A DNA stretch of 7,750 bases from Pseudomonadota bacterium (GCA_021780275.1 JAJXZC010000641.1:1-7750), one strand, 5' to 3'. Shown: positions 1 to 5,712, counted from the stretch's first letter. Made by a program: numbers and translations. The notes: a model not told the origin generated them from the sequence alone.

Positions 1-125
1 TGGAAGACCTTTTTTCCATTCGCCGGATCCCCCGTCGTCCCTCCCCATGCGGGAGTTCCGGTTCCCAGAAACACAGCAACACCAAGCACAACTCCCACTC
101 CGCCCACGATTTCTTTTTTGAACAT
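1..125 (-). CDS. Secreted c-type cytochrome-like protein, N-terminal part only
   Basis: Partial gene: translation from the ATG at 125 runs off the left edge after about 41 codons. The N-terminus (MFKKEIVGG...) has two lysines, then a Gly/Val/Leu-rich hydrophobic stretch of about 20 residues, then TPAWGG, which fits a Sec signal peptide. The last visible residues, GDPANGKKVF, match the segment that precedes the first haem motif (CxxCH) in small class I cytochromes c; the haem motif itself would lie outside the window. The likely role is periplasmic electron transfer. The start at 125 is preferred because AAGGA lies 9 nt upstream; an in-frame ATG at 149 is possible but lacks a good ribosome-binding site. 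The identification rests on a short stretch, so another exported protein is possible. Confidence 0.55.
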   Translation of the reverse strand, partial: MFKKEIVGGVGVVLGVAVFLGTGTPAWGGTTGDPANGKKVF

Positions 126-150
126 AATCAAAGGTCCTTCCTCCGTCATT

Positions 151-166
151 GAAGTTTTAAAACTTC
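151..166. promoter_or_regulatory. Perfect 16-bp palindrome upstream of the cytochrome-like gene
   Basis: GAAGTTTTAAAACTTC is its own reverse complement. It lies 26 bp upstream of the ATG at 125, inside an AT-rich leader (about 126-205) that must carry the promoter of the cytochrome-like gene if that gene is transcribed independently. The placement suits a dimeric repressor or activator operator. A -10-like TAAAAT can be read on the minus strand just upstream, but no good -35 partner is visible, so no promoter is called. Confidence 0.4.
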
Positions 167-205
167 TTCTTTCCGAAATATTTTAAATCAAGAAATAAGA
201 GCATG

Positions 206-234
206 AAAAAAGGGGAGGGACTTTCGTCCCTCCC
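206..234 (-). terminator. Rho-independent terminator of the ssb-like gene
   Basis: Read on the minus strand, GGGAGGGAC pairs with GTCCCTCCC (perfect 9-bp stem) around a GAAA tetraloop, followed by one C and six T. The stem ends 8 bp beyond the stop codon of the ssb-like gene (243-578). It should separate that gene from the same-strand cytochrome-like gene further left. Confidence 0.9.
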
Positions 235-242
235 GCTCGCGA

Positions 243-578
243 TCAGCGAGCTTTCATATCCTCTTTGGCGACTTCGAGACGGAGTTCGCTGACCGAGAAG
301 GTGTAGCCGTAGCGCTTCTCGCCGTTATGGTCCCAGCTCGTCTGCGCGGGCGTCGAGCGGATAAACACCAGGTCGCCGGACTGGAGCTTTTCGCCGGCCC
401 ATTTCTTCAGGCCCTCCTGGCGCGCGAAAATCGTGTGATCGATCCAGTTCGTCCGATCGACCCATTCGCCTTCCTTCTTGTAGCTGGCGTCAGAGGCAAC
501 CGAGATGATGAGGTTCTGGCCGACTTCCTTGATCTTGCCAACGCGGCCGATCTGGATCACTTCGCAAAGCTGAGTCAT
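243..578 (-). CDS. ssb: Single-stranded DNA-binding protein (short, SSB-like OB fold)
   Basis: 111 aa. The pattern matches the SSB OB-fold: an opening strand (VIQIGRVGKIKEV), then SVASDASY, a W-D-R-T-N-W-I-D-H segment corresponding to the usual T-E-W-H region, FARQEGLKKWAGEKLQSGD as the helix and turn, LVFIRSTPAQTSW, and a closing strand around YGYTFSVSEL. It should coat single-stranded DNA made during replication, repair or conjugative transfer of the element. The protein stops soon after the OB fold and lacks both the Gly/Gln/Pro-rich linker and the acidic DDDIPF-type tip that chromosomal SSBs use to recruit partners, so it may be a structural coating protein only. Start ATG at 578 has GGAGAG a few bases upstream. 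A strong terminator follows the stop. Being next to Toprim and helicase genes fits an element-encoded SSB; it is not the housekeeping copy. Confidence 0.85.
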   Translation of the reverse strand: MTQLCEVIQIGRVGKIKEVGQNLIISVASDASYKKEGEWVDRTNWIDHTIFARQEGLKKWAGEKLQSGDLVFIRSTPAQTSWDHNGEKRYGYTFSVSELRLEVAKEDMKAR

Positions 579-1129
579 TTTTCTCTCCGTAGTTTGTGGA
601 TCGCGTCGTTGCGATGGCGGTCGTTAGCCACCGGGAAGAGGCGACAGAGCTGCAAGGCCGTCAGGCCGCGGCAGGCAAGCGCAGCGCTGCGCCCCGTCCG
701 CGTCGGGGAATTTTGGCGTGAGCAAGCGCGAGGAATTGGCGCCGCAGGCGGCAAGGGGAAAATTCTTCGGCGCAGGGGCCGTCGTCGCAGCGACGGTGAT
801 AGACCAAGGCCATGTTTGCAACGGCGCTGATGCGCGAACGTCGCCAAGAGAAAATCACGGCGTGTTGTTGAAAAGACAGATTGCCGTTGGCAATGCGTCG
901 GCGTGTCGCCAGAACGTTCGCATGCGCCGATGGCGCCGCCAGCCGAGAAAAGAAATTGGATTGTCGGGATTGGACGCCCCCGATCAAACAGGCGCATCTT
1001 CCCAGCGGGCAAAGGTGAAGAAGAAAGACGCACTGAAAATCGACTTTCGGGCTTAAAAATTTGACGCCGGCGCGACCTCAAGTCGGGGGCGATAGAACAG
1101 CGGTAGGCTACGAGAACGCTGGAATCCGG
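579..1129. other. 551-bp stretch without a convincing gene, upstream of the ssb-like gene
   Basis: Long GC-rich frames overlap on both strands here, but all are Arg/Pro/Ser/Ala-rich, mutually overlapping, lack credible starts and resemble no family I know. The stretch contains a perfect 14-bp palindrome (679-692), a small hairpin CCGTCG-TCGCAG-CGACGG (779-796) and a small hairpin ATCGC/GCGAT (600-615) just upstream of the ssb ribosome-binding site. The stretch probably holds the ssb promoter and leader. A regulatory RNA or origin-type function cannot be ruled out, but nothing specific shows one. Confidence 0.5.
679..692. repeat. Perfect 14-bp GC palindrome
   Basis: GCGCAGCGCTGCGC is fully self-complementary and sits about 100 bp upstream of the ssb-like start. 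It could be an operator, but a palindrome of this length is not rare by chance in GC-rich DNA of this size. Confidence 0.25.
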
Positions 1130-2044
1130 TCAATGATCGGCGGTAAGAGCGGTTAAGATGATCTCGGGCTTGCTTGTCGCGCCGGTGAATCCGTCTCGCA
1201 AAAGATCGTTCCAGTCGCGATTTGGCTCGGGGCAGGTTCGATCTTCAATTTCGATATTCGGATGCGTCGCGCACAGCTTTTCCAGTGCGGTCGCCCCGGC
1301 CCCGTCAGGATCGCCGAAATAGATGATCCGACGCACGCACTGAGGCACGACGACCAAAGGAAGACGTGGCGCGCTGGTCGCGGCCCAGGTCGGAACGCCA
1401 AACAGGCGTTGCGCCGATAAAGCGCTTTCCAGCCCTTCGGCCAGGCCGAGGACCTCGCTGGCGCGGGCGCAATGGATCGAGGCGCGGCGCGCCGGGCCAA
1501 TGACGCGGCGGGGCTCGGCAATGTCTGTCTTTTGCGGCCTGGCGCTGTCGAGATAAGTGAGCTCCACGGCAACGACCCGGGATTGCGGATCGGTGAGAAC
1601 GGCGCAGAGCGTCGGATGAGGGTAACGCGCGCTCGATGGCAGGAAGCGCAGGGCGGAAGGGTAGGGGCCCGGCAAGCCGCGCGCGGCGAGATACGCGGCG
1701 GCGTGGGTGCCGTCGATCGGGCGCGAGCCGCGCCAAATCGCCCGCGCCGTATCGCGCGAAAAGGACGGCTTCGCGGCAAGATCGGCGGGCGCAGTCAAAT
1801 TCGGCGGCGCCGCTGGCGGGGCCTGTCCGAGCGCTTCGAGAATTGTCGCCGGTTCGCAGCCGGCATAGCAATTGACAAGCAGGCGCCGCTCGCCGTCGCG
1901 GATGTAGAGTGAGGGATGCAGGTCGCCCCGTCCTTTGCCATGTCCAGAACAAGGACAACGGATCAAGAAGCCGCCGCTGGTCGCGATGCCGCGATATGCG
2001 GCGGCGATAGTTGCGGCTGAGAGGATGGCCGGGGCGCTTTGCAT
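1130..2044 (-). CDS. Toprim-domain protein with N-terminal zinc-ribbon-like motif (primase-like)
   Basis: 304 aa. Near the N-terminus, Cys30, Cys32, His35/His43, Cys59 and Cys63 form a CHC2-like zinc-binding pattern (CPCSGHG ... LHPSLYI ... NCYAGC), as in phage and plasmid primases. A middle region (about 98-190) with HAAAYLAARGL and LTYLD matches the linker of plasmid/phage Toprim proteins often listed as DUF7146-type. The C-terminal Toprim core has the motif GLAEGLESAL (Glu203), the D-x-D motif in YFGDPDGAG (Asp245, Asp247), and a final DWNDLL (Asp277, Asn279, Asp280). These acidic residues normally coordinate Mg2+ for nucleotidyl transfer or strand cleavage, so priming or DNA processing for the element is likely. 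The separate helicase domain of a full primase-helicase is absent. The ATG at 2044 has no strong Shine-Dalgarno, but the frame closes upstream at a TAA with no other ATG/GTG/TTG between. It lies 96 bp downstream of the 56-aa gene and probably shares its transcript. Confidence 0.85.
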   Translation of the reverse strand: MQSAPAILSAATIAAAYRGIATSGGFLIRCPCSGHGKGRGDLHPSLYIRDGERRLLVNCYAGCEPATILEALGQAPPAAPPNLTAPADLAAKPSFSRDTARAIWRGSRPIDGTHAAAYLAARGLPGPYPSALRFLPSSARYPHPTLCAVLTDPQSRVVAVELTYLDSARPQKTDIAEPRRVIGPARRASIHCARASEVLGLAEGLESALSAQRLFGVPTWAATSAPRLPLVVVPQCVRRIIYFGDPDGAGATALEKLCATHPNIEIEDRTCPEPNRDWNDLLRDGFTGATSKPEIILTALTADH

Positions 2045-2140
2045 TTCGCGCCCAATAAAGCAGCCGAGGGCGAAAGCTTCAATCCCTGGCCTTTGACGGC
2101 TTTGGTCGAAGCCTCCGAGGGTCGGATTGCCGTGCGAAAA

Positions 2141-2311
2141 TTATCGGAACGGATCAAATTCGTGCACTACGGCCGCCGGATCGCCGTCCCATTCGTCGGT
2201 CGGCATGAAGGAATAGTCGCCGTCGCCAGTCTGGAAGACGATGATGCAGACCATGAGGGTGTTGGCGAGGTTCCAGGCGCGGAGGTGCGCGGCGCTGAGG
2301 GCTTGAGACAT
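2141..2311 (-). CDS. Conserved 56-aa hypothetical protein of alphaproteobacterial elements
   Basis: 56 aa, starting MSQALSAAHLRAWNLAN. It has a helical N-terminal half, a short hydrophobic core (LMVCIIVFQT), and an acidic C-terminal half (EWDGDPAAVVHEFDPF). There are no cysteine pairs, no signal peptide and no recognised catalytic motif. I have an impression of similar small proteins beside Toprim genes in alphaproteobacterial plasmids and ICEs, but no function is known to me. The start at 2311 is chosen over a longer frame to 2419 because AGGAG stands 8 nt before this ATG, while the extension is Arg/Ala-rich and runs across a hairpin. It lies just upstream of the zinc-ribbon Toprim gene on the same strand, so co-transcription is likely. 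Confidence 0.75.
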   Translation of the reverse strand: MSQALSAAHLRAWNLANTLMVCIIVFQTGDGDYSFMPTDEWDGDPAAVVHEFDPFR

Positions 2312-2635
2312 TGTTCCGGCTCCTGTCTTGGAGGCGGGGACCATCCCCGCTCGACAGGCGCCCGATGAAGCCGGCGCAGGGCCGCAATCACCGCGAAGGC
2401 GCAGCCGCAGCGACCGCACGCTTGCGTAGCGGACCCTTTACGGGTTGATGGCGTCAGGCCATGGGCCGGATCAAGGATCAGCGCTACTGGAAGCGGGGTT
2501 GGGGCTCGCAGCTGAGATTTGGAGCGGGATGTCGGATAAGGATTGAGGGGAACACGAATACGTCCAAGCTGACTTGCGTCTGATCTTCATGCTATGGCAC
2601 CAACGGAACGATTTTTTGACTGAGTGAACTTCACG
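2312..2635. other. 324-bp divergent intergenic region between backbone and cassette
   Basis: It separates the minus-strand 56-aa gene from the plus-strand cassette, so it should hold both promoters. A 7-bp perfect stem is present at 2334-2350. A 40-codon plus-strand frame (2461-2583, beginning MGRIKDQRYWKRGWG) exists but has no clear ribosome-binding site and no recognisable family. No convincing sigma-70 promoter pair was found by eye. Confidence 0.45.
2334..2350. repeat. Inverted repeat/hairpin in the leader of the 56-aa gene
   Basis: GCGGGGA-CCA-TCCCCGC has perfect 7-bp arms with a 3-nt centre. Its near edge is 22 bp upstream of the ATG at 2311, before the Shine-Dalgarno. It could be an operator or an RNA hairpin affecting translation of the 56-aa gene. 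No T-run follows, so it is not a terminator. Confidence 0.4.
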
Positions 2636-3040
2636 ATGGCCCGCCCCAACCAAATCGCGCCGAGAGCGCCACTTACAAGCGCGGACGTGAGCGTCGCGTC
2701 CTACGTGGGCAGCTTGGAGCATAAGGCCACACGTTGGTGGGGAGGGTTACCGGGTGCCTATATTGGTCGTGACGGCGTTGCTAAAAGGCCGAAAAAGCAA
2801 CTTACAACAATATGCCCAAAGGTCACCGAGCCGGAGCGCCTCGTTGCCACTGCCTGGGTCCAAGAAGCTTTGAAATTGAATCAATTGCACTTCTATGAAG
2901 GGGACAAAACATATCCGAAGCACATATGGTATAAGGACGATGTGGGCCAATTTTGGTTCGGCTTCTGCATCAATGGTATTGCCGGAACCTACAAGGGCTG
3001 GCCGATCAACGAGGAGCAAAAGCGTGAAACTTTCGGCTGA
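2636..3040 (+). CDS. Small Trp-rich protein of unknown function, first gene of cassette
   Basis: 134 aa, not assigned to a named family. Visible features are HKATRWWGGLPGAYIGRDG (29-47), a basic patch KRPKKQ (50-55), TTICPKVT (57-64), a helix around ERLVATAWVQEALKL (67-81), and a conserved-looking C-terminal part with FYEGDKTYPKHIWY (86-99), QFWFGFCINGIAGTYKGWP (105-123) and a charged tail. Seven tryptophans, mostly next to Gly, Pro or basic residues, suggest a small folded beta-rich domain with a binding surface. There is no signal peptide and no membrane segment. The ATG at 2636 is preferred; an in-frame GTG at 2624 would add four residues and neither has a strong Shine-Dalgarno. The last 17 nt overlap the next gene, whose ribosome-binding site lies inside this gene, so the two products are probably made together. 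It is on the strand opposite to all flanking backbone genes. Confidence 0.75.
   Translation: MARPNQIAPRAPLTSADVSVASYVGSLEHKATRWWGGLPGAYIGRDGVAKRPKKQLTTICPKVTEPERLVATAWVQEALKLNQLHFYEGDKTYPKHIWYKDDVGQFWFGFCINGIAGTYKGWPINEEQKRETFG
3011..3016 (+). promoter_or_regulatory. Ribosome-binding site that sets the GTG start of the second cassette gene
   Basis: GAGGAG lies 7 nt before the GTG at 3024, inside the 3' end of the preceding gene. This decides the start against the much longer frame that opens at 2895, whose extra residues are only the upstream gene read out of frame. It implies translational coupling. Confidence 0.75.
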
Positions 3041-4286
3041 TTGGCTGGACGATGCGGCTAACGTCGCGCCCGAGGAGCGGGCGACGGCTGCTGACGTTCG
3101 CATATCCATTGGCAACCAAAATGTCACCCAGCATCTCTTAGGTGCCGAGTTGTCCGACCATGTGACGGTCGCTCTTTATGGGTTGCTGCATGGCTTAACT
3201 CACGATTGGTGGACGATTTTTGGTTCCCGGGACAAGGACATCTCACTACTGAATTACCGCAGCGGATTTATCCTGCCGGATATCAGAGTGCGGTTTGACG
3301 GGGCCGTCTTCGAGGTAGAAGCGCGGCAGTGCGTCTACCAAAATCCAGACGTACGCTTTTGGGGGTCATCCCAGCAGGTAATGTCGCGTGAGGACGGGGA
3401 AGCAGCCCTCGATGAAATCGTCCATACGGTTCTTAATCGCCTAAGTGGCGCAGGGCTTGAGACCACAAGCGCCGAATTAAGATGGGGGCGTGTGCAAGCT
3501 TCTAGGCGCTCCGCGGAGGAGGCCGCTTTTTGCGAAGCAGCCGGAGGACTCGGACTCGACCCCTACAAGATTCCGGAAGATGCAGCGGAGTTCATCGAGG
3601 AAGCGGAACGCCTCTTCGAGTGCGAGGCGCTTTCGGAGTTCGTGTCAGGCGCTCGGTGTGTTGAGCGCACTAACCTACTCCAGTGGGTTAAGCGAATGCA
3701 AAGTCATCGCGGATCCAGATACCGCGTCCCTGAATTAAGAGCTGCGGTCCAAGATACTTTGCTCAGCACGCCGACTAAGGCGGCTGAAAAGGCGTGGGCA
3801 ACAGGGTATAGGCGCGCGCGCGCCATGCGTGAGGTTCTTGATCTTCCCGAGAATGAGCGGTTTTCGTCGTTCCGAGACATTGCTGGCAAGTTGGGTGCCG
3901 CTGCGGCTTTCAATTTAGCTCCACAAGTTGATGGCCTTCGCGCGCTTCGAAGTGAACGCGATGACGGTATCCAAATTCACCTTCGCAATCACGGGAGCTC
4001 GCTCGAGGCGCGGGCGGCGCATTTGTTTGCGATGGCTCGCGCCGTCGGTGACGCGGCGTGTTTTCCTGCGCCTGAGCTTGCACCAGTAAACGATCTTCGC
4101 AATGCTTATAGGCAGGCTGCTGGGCGAGCTTTCGCAGCGGAGTTTTTGGCACCAATAGATGAGGTTCGTTCCATGCTAGATGACAAGCATGATCTCGTCA
4201 CCATTGCCGACGAGTTTTCGGTGAGTACAGCGGTCATAGAAAGACAGATCGAGAATGAACCTCGAATTCGGCAAGCCTGCGAGTAA
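3024..4286 (+). CDS. ImmA/IrrE-like protein with degenerate zinc motif, second gene of cassette
   Basis: 420 aa from a GTG start. The C-terminal ~170 residues follow the ImmA/IrrE (COG2856) plan: AWATGYRRARAMREVLDLP (257-275) matches the entry helix, SFRDIAGKLGA (281-292) the following helix-turn, RAFAAEFLAP (368-377) the family's F-A-A-E-L-L-M-P motif, and DLVTIADEFSVSTAVIERQI (390-409) the closing helix-turn-helix-like segment. Where the metalloprotease HExxH should be, the sequence reads EARAAHLFAMARAVGD (328-343), so zinc catalysis is probably lost. The N-terminal ~240 residues are unassigned: HDWWTIF (60-66), LPDIRVRF (84-91), FEVEA (96-100) and EEAAFCEAAGGLGLDPYKI (165-183) stand out. 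IrrE-type proteins often act as antitoxins or as regulators that cleave or bind repressors. With the overlapping small gene upstream, a paired module is plausible but unproven. Confidence 0.7.
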   Translation: MKLSADWLDDAANVAPEERATAADVRISIGNQNVTQHLLGAELSDHVTVALYGLLHGLTHDWWTIFGSRDKDISLLNYRSGFILPDIRVRFDGAVFEVEARQCVYQNPDVRFWGSSQQVMSREDGEAALDEIVHTVLNRLSGAGLETTSAELRWGRVQASRRSAEEAAFCEAAGGLGLDPYKIPEDAAEFIEEAERLFECEALSEFVSGARCVERTNLLQWVKRMQSHRGSRYRVPELRAAVQDTLLSTPTKAAEKAWATGYRRARAMREVLDLPENERFSSFRDIAGKLGAAAAFNLAPQVDGLRALRSERDDGIQIHLRNHGSSLEARAAHLFAMARAVGDAACFPAPELAPVNDLRNAYRQAAGRAFAAEFLAPIDEVRSMLDDKHDLVTIADEFSVSTAVIERQIENEPRIRQACE

Positions 4287-4516
4287 GCATCACGCCACTT
4301 GATATTTTCTAGTTCCATAATAGAAATTGACTAGAGCGTGTACTCCCTGCACTCTTTGTCATAAAACTTTATCGACGATTGAAGCGGGGGGCACCGCCTC
4401 GTTGCGGCAACGTCAGGATTTCCCCGACGCAATCGGCGATCCGTCCAAACGTTATAGCCATGTCAGGTCAGTCGTGATCCCAGCCAGCGGCCGAAACCGT
4501 TGTCCTGAGGAGTCGC

Positions 4517-4686
4517 GTGCCTATTAACAATTGTGTCGGGATCCATGGGAACCCGCCGATTCGAAAAGACGAGTATCGCTGATACTTGAATTCTATGTCG
4601 GACCAATCAACCTCAATTATGAGGAATGGTTTGGTTCGGTTGCCTTTAACTTATGGATCGAGATTTCTGAATTGGCGGTTGCTTGA
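4517..4686 (+). pseudogene. Possible small gene split by a -1 frameshift
   Basis: A GTG at 4517 with GAGGAG 4 nt upstream opens a 21-codon frame (VPINNCVGIHGNPPIRKDEY...) that ends at the TGA of 4580-4582. The frame shifted by -1 is open from 4528 to the TGA at 4684-4686 and reads like real protein (SLILEFYVGPINLNYEEW, then FGSVAFNLWIEISELAVA). Joining them near 4575 would give a smooth protein of about 55 residues, so a single-base change or a decayed gene is plausible. I recognise no family. Chance is possible for frames this short. Confidence 0.25.
4572..4586. repeat. Short inverted repeat AGTATC-GCT-GATACT
   Basis: Perfect 6-bp arms around a 3-nt centre, extended by G-T and C-G pairs on either side. 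It coincides with the point where the two small frames change register. Confidence 0.35.
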
Positions 4687-4766
4687 CGGCAACGCGTCGT
4701 TCGCCCTTACCAGCGGATGGCCCATTGGGACGATGGTGACAAATGTGGGCAATGACACGAGCGGGC

Positions 4767-4787
4767 AAAGCGGCGCTCACGCGCCGC
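4767..4787 (-). terminator. Probable terminator after the DUF2493 gene
   Basis: On the minus strand GCGGCGC pairs with GCGCCGC around a GTGA tetraloop, 4 bp beyond the stop of the DUF2493 gene. Only TTT follows, so it is a stable hairpin with a weak T-tract and may work inefficiently. Confidence 0.5.
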
Positions 4788-4791
4788 CCTC

Positions 4792-5712
4792 CTAAAACTT
4801 CCAGACGGGTATGCCGAGCTTGCGCGCCTTGTCGCAGAGGTTCTCCTGGATGCCAGTTCCCGCGAAGACCATGACACCGATTGGCAAGATATCCAGCATC
4901 TGATCGTTGCGCTTGAAGGGCGCCGCCTTGGCGTGTTTCGTCCAGTCGGGCTTGAAGGCGACCTGCGGGACTTTGCGGTGATCGGCCCAGCGGGCGGCAA
5001 TCAGCTCGGCGCCCTTGGGCGAGCCACCATGCAGCAGCACCATGTCGGGGTGCTTGTCAAAGACCTTGTCGAGCTTGTCCCAGACCAGGCGATGATCGTT
5101 GAAGTCGAGGCCACCAGTGAGAGCGACCTTGGGGCCGGCAGGCAGGAGCACCTCGTTTTCGGAGCGGCGCTTGGCGGCAAGAAAATCCCGACTGTCGATC
5201 ACGGCTGAGGTCAGCGCGCGATGATTGACCATCGACCCGGCGCGCGGGCGCCAGACGGAGTGGAGATGGCGCTCGAATTGGTCAGCGGCCTGATCGCGGA
5301 AGAACTCCATGCTGTTGCGGCGCTCGATCAGCGTCTGCCCTTCGGCCGTCAGTCGCTCCAGCTCGACCGAGCGGATTTCGGAGCCGTCCTGTTCTTTCTG
5401 GCCGCGCTTTTGCGCCTGCTCGTTGTCGTCGAGCTCACGCTCGACCCGGCTGGCGGCGCGGTGGAAGAGATTGACGGTCGACCAGAGCAGGTCTTCGAGG
5501 TCGGGTTCAAGGCGGGTGTCGCCCAGGGTGGAGACGAGGGCGTCAAAGATGTCTGCAACGGCGCCCACGACGATCCGGGCTTCGGGAAGAGGCCGGGCAT
5601 CGGGCTCATCCTGAAAGGGACGATGGCCATAGAGCTGGAGTTCGGTGAGGAGATGTTCGGTCGGGGATGAATTCTGCGCTTCAAAGCCGGTTTCGTCGTG
5701 TTCGGTGATCAT
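4792..5712 (-). CDS. DUF2493 domain-containing protein (SLOG-like nucleotide-binding fold)
   Basis: 306 aa from the ATG at 5712. The N-terminal part (TEHLLTELQLYGHRPFQDEP, then DLEDLLWSTVNLFHRAASRV) and a long charged helical segment with ERELDDNEQAQKRGQKEQ, likely coiled coil, precede the DUF2493 domain (about 195-306). That domain has a strand plus turn VALTGGLDFNDH (196-207), the Gly-rich LLHGGSPKGAE (226-236), FKPDWTKHAKAAPFKRNDQM (253-272), and FAGTGIQENLCDKARKLGIP (283-302). These fit the Rossmann-like SLOG superfamily related to DprA and lysine-decarboxylase-type proteins, thought to bind nucleotides or nucleotide-derived ligands. Precise function is unknown. The frame stays open to 6006, but the extension crosses nested inverted repeats and is compositionally odd, so I start at 5712. 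Shine-Dalgarno support (ACAGG) is modest. It is downstream of the Toprim gene and in the same direction. Confidence 0.85.
   Translation of the reverse strand: MITEHDETGFEAQNSSPTEHLLTELQLYGHRPFQDEPDARPLPEARIVVGAVADIFDALVSTLGDTRLEPDLEDLLWSTVNLFHRAASRVERELDDNEQAQKRGQKEQDGSEIRSVELERLTAEGQTLIERRNSMEFFRDQAADQFERHLHSVWRPRAGSMVNHRALTSAVIDSRDFLAAKRRSENEVLLPAGPKVALTGGLDFNDHRLVWDKLDKVFDKHPDMVLLHGGSPKGAELIAARWADHRKVPQVAFKPDWTKHAKAAPFKRNDQMLDILPIGVMVFAGTGIQENLCDKARKLGIPVWKF

Larger units (their letters stand above)
4287..4791. other. 505-bp gene-poor stretch with possible gene remnants
   Basis: Only short frames occur here. AT-rich inverted repeats follow the cassette: TTTCTA/TAGAAA (4306-4311/4321-4326) and TCTAGT/ACTAGA (4308-4313/4330-4335). 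They lack a T-run, so they are at best a weak terminator for the cassette. The middle holds a tight inverted repeat CGTTGC-G-GCAACG (about 4400-4412). The right half holds two overlapping small frames described separately. The region looks like a junction between inserted cargo and the backbone; no transposase, integrase or clear terminal repeats are visible. Confidence 0.45.

Noticed and set aside
327..830. Plus-strand 167-codon frame across the ssb-like gene
   Set aside because: It is antisense to a recognisable SSB gene for half its length, and the rest is Arg-rich without motifs.
718..1056. Plus-strand 112-codon frame
   Set aside because: No family resemblance, no good ribosome-binding site, and overlap with equally long frames on the other strand.
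575..1081. Minus-strand 168-codon frame whose stop overlaps the ssb start (ATGA)
   Set aside because: The ATGA overlap is attractive, but the frame needs a TTG start, is Arg/Pro/Ser-rich with no recognisable domain, and competes with other open frames in the same GC-rich DNA.
2312..2419. Longer start for the 56-aa gene (92 aa)
   Set aside because: The added residues are Arg/Ala/Gly-rich and cover a hairpin; the internal ATG has a well-spaced AGGAG.
2461..2583. 40-codon plus-strand frame before the cassette
   Set aside because: No ribosome-binding site, no known family and short enough to arise by chance.
2895..3023. Longer start for the IrrE-like protein
   Set aside because: The extra residues are only the preceding gene read in another frame, and GAGGAG before the GTG at 3024 marks the true start.
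4327..4527. 66-codon plus-strand frame downstream of the cassette
   Set aside because: Needs a non-ATG start, no Shine-Dalgarno, Ser/Arg-rich with no motif; a 30-codon minus-strand frame in the same place is equally unsupported.
5221..5670. Plus-strand 149-codon frame
   Set aside because: Antisense shadow of the DUF2493 gene.
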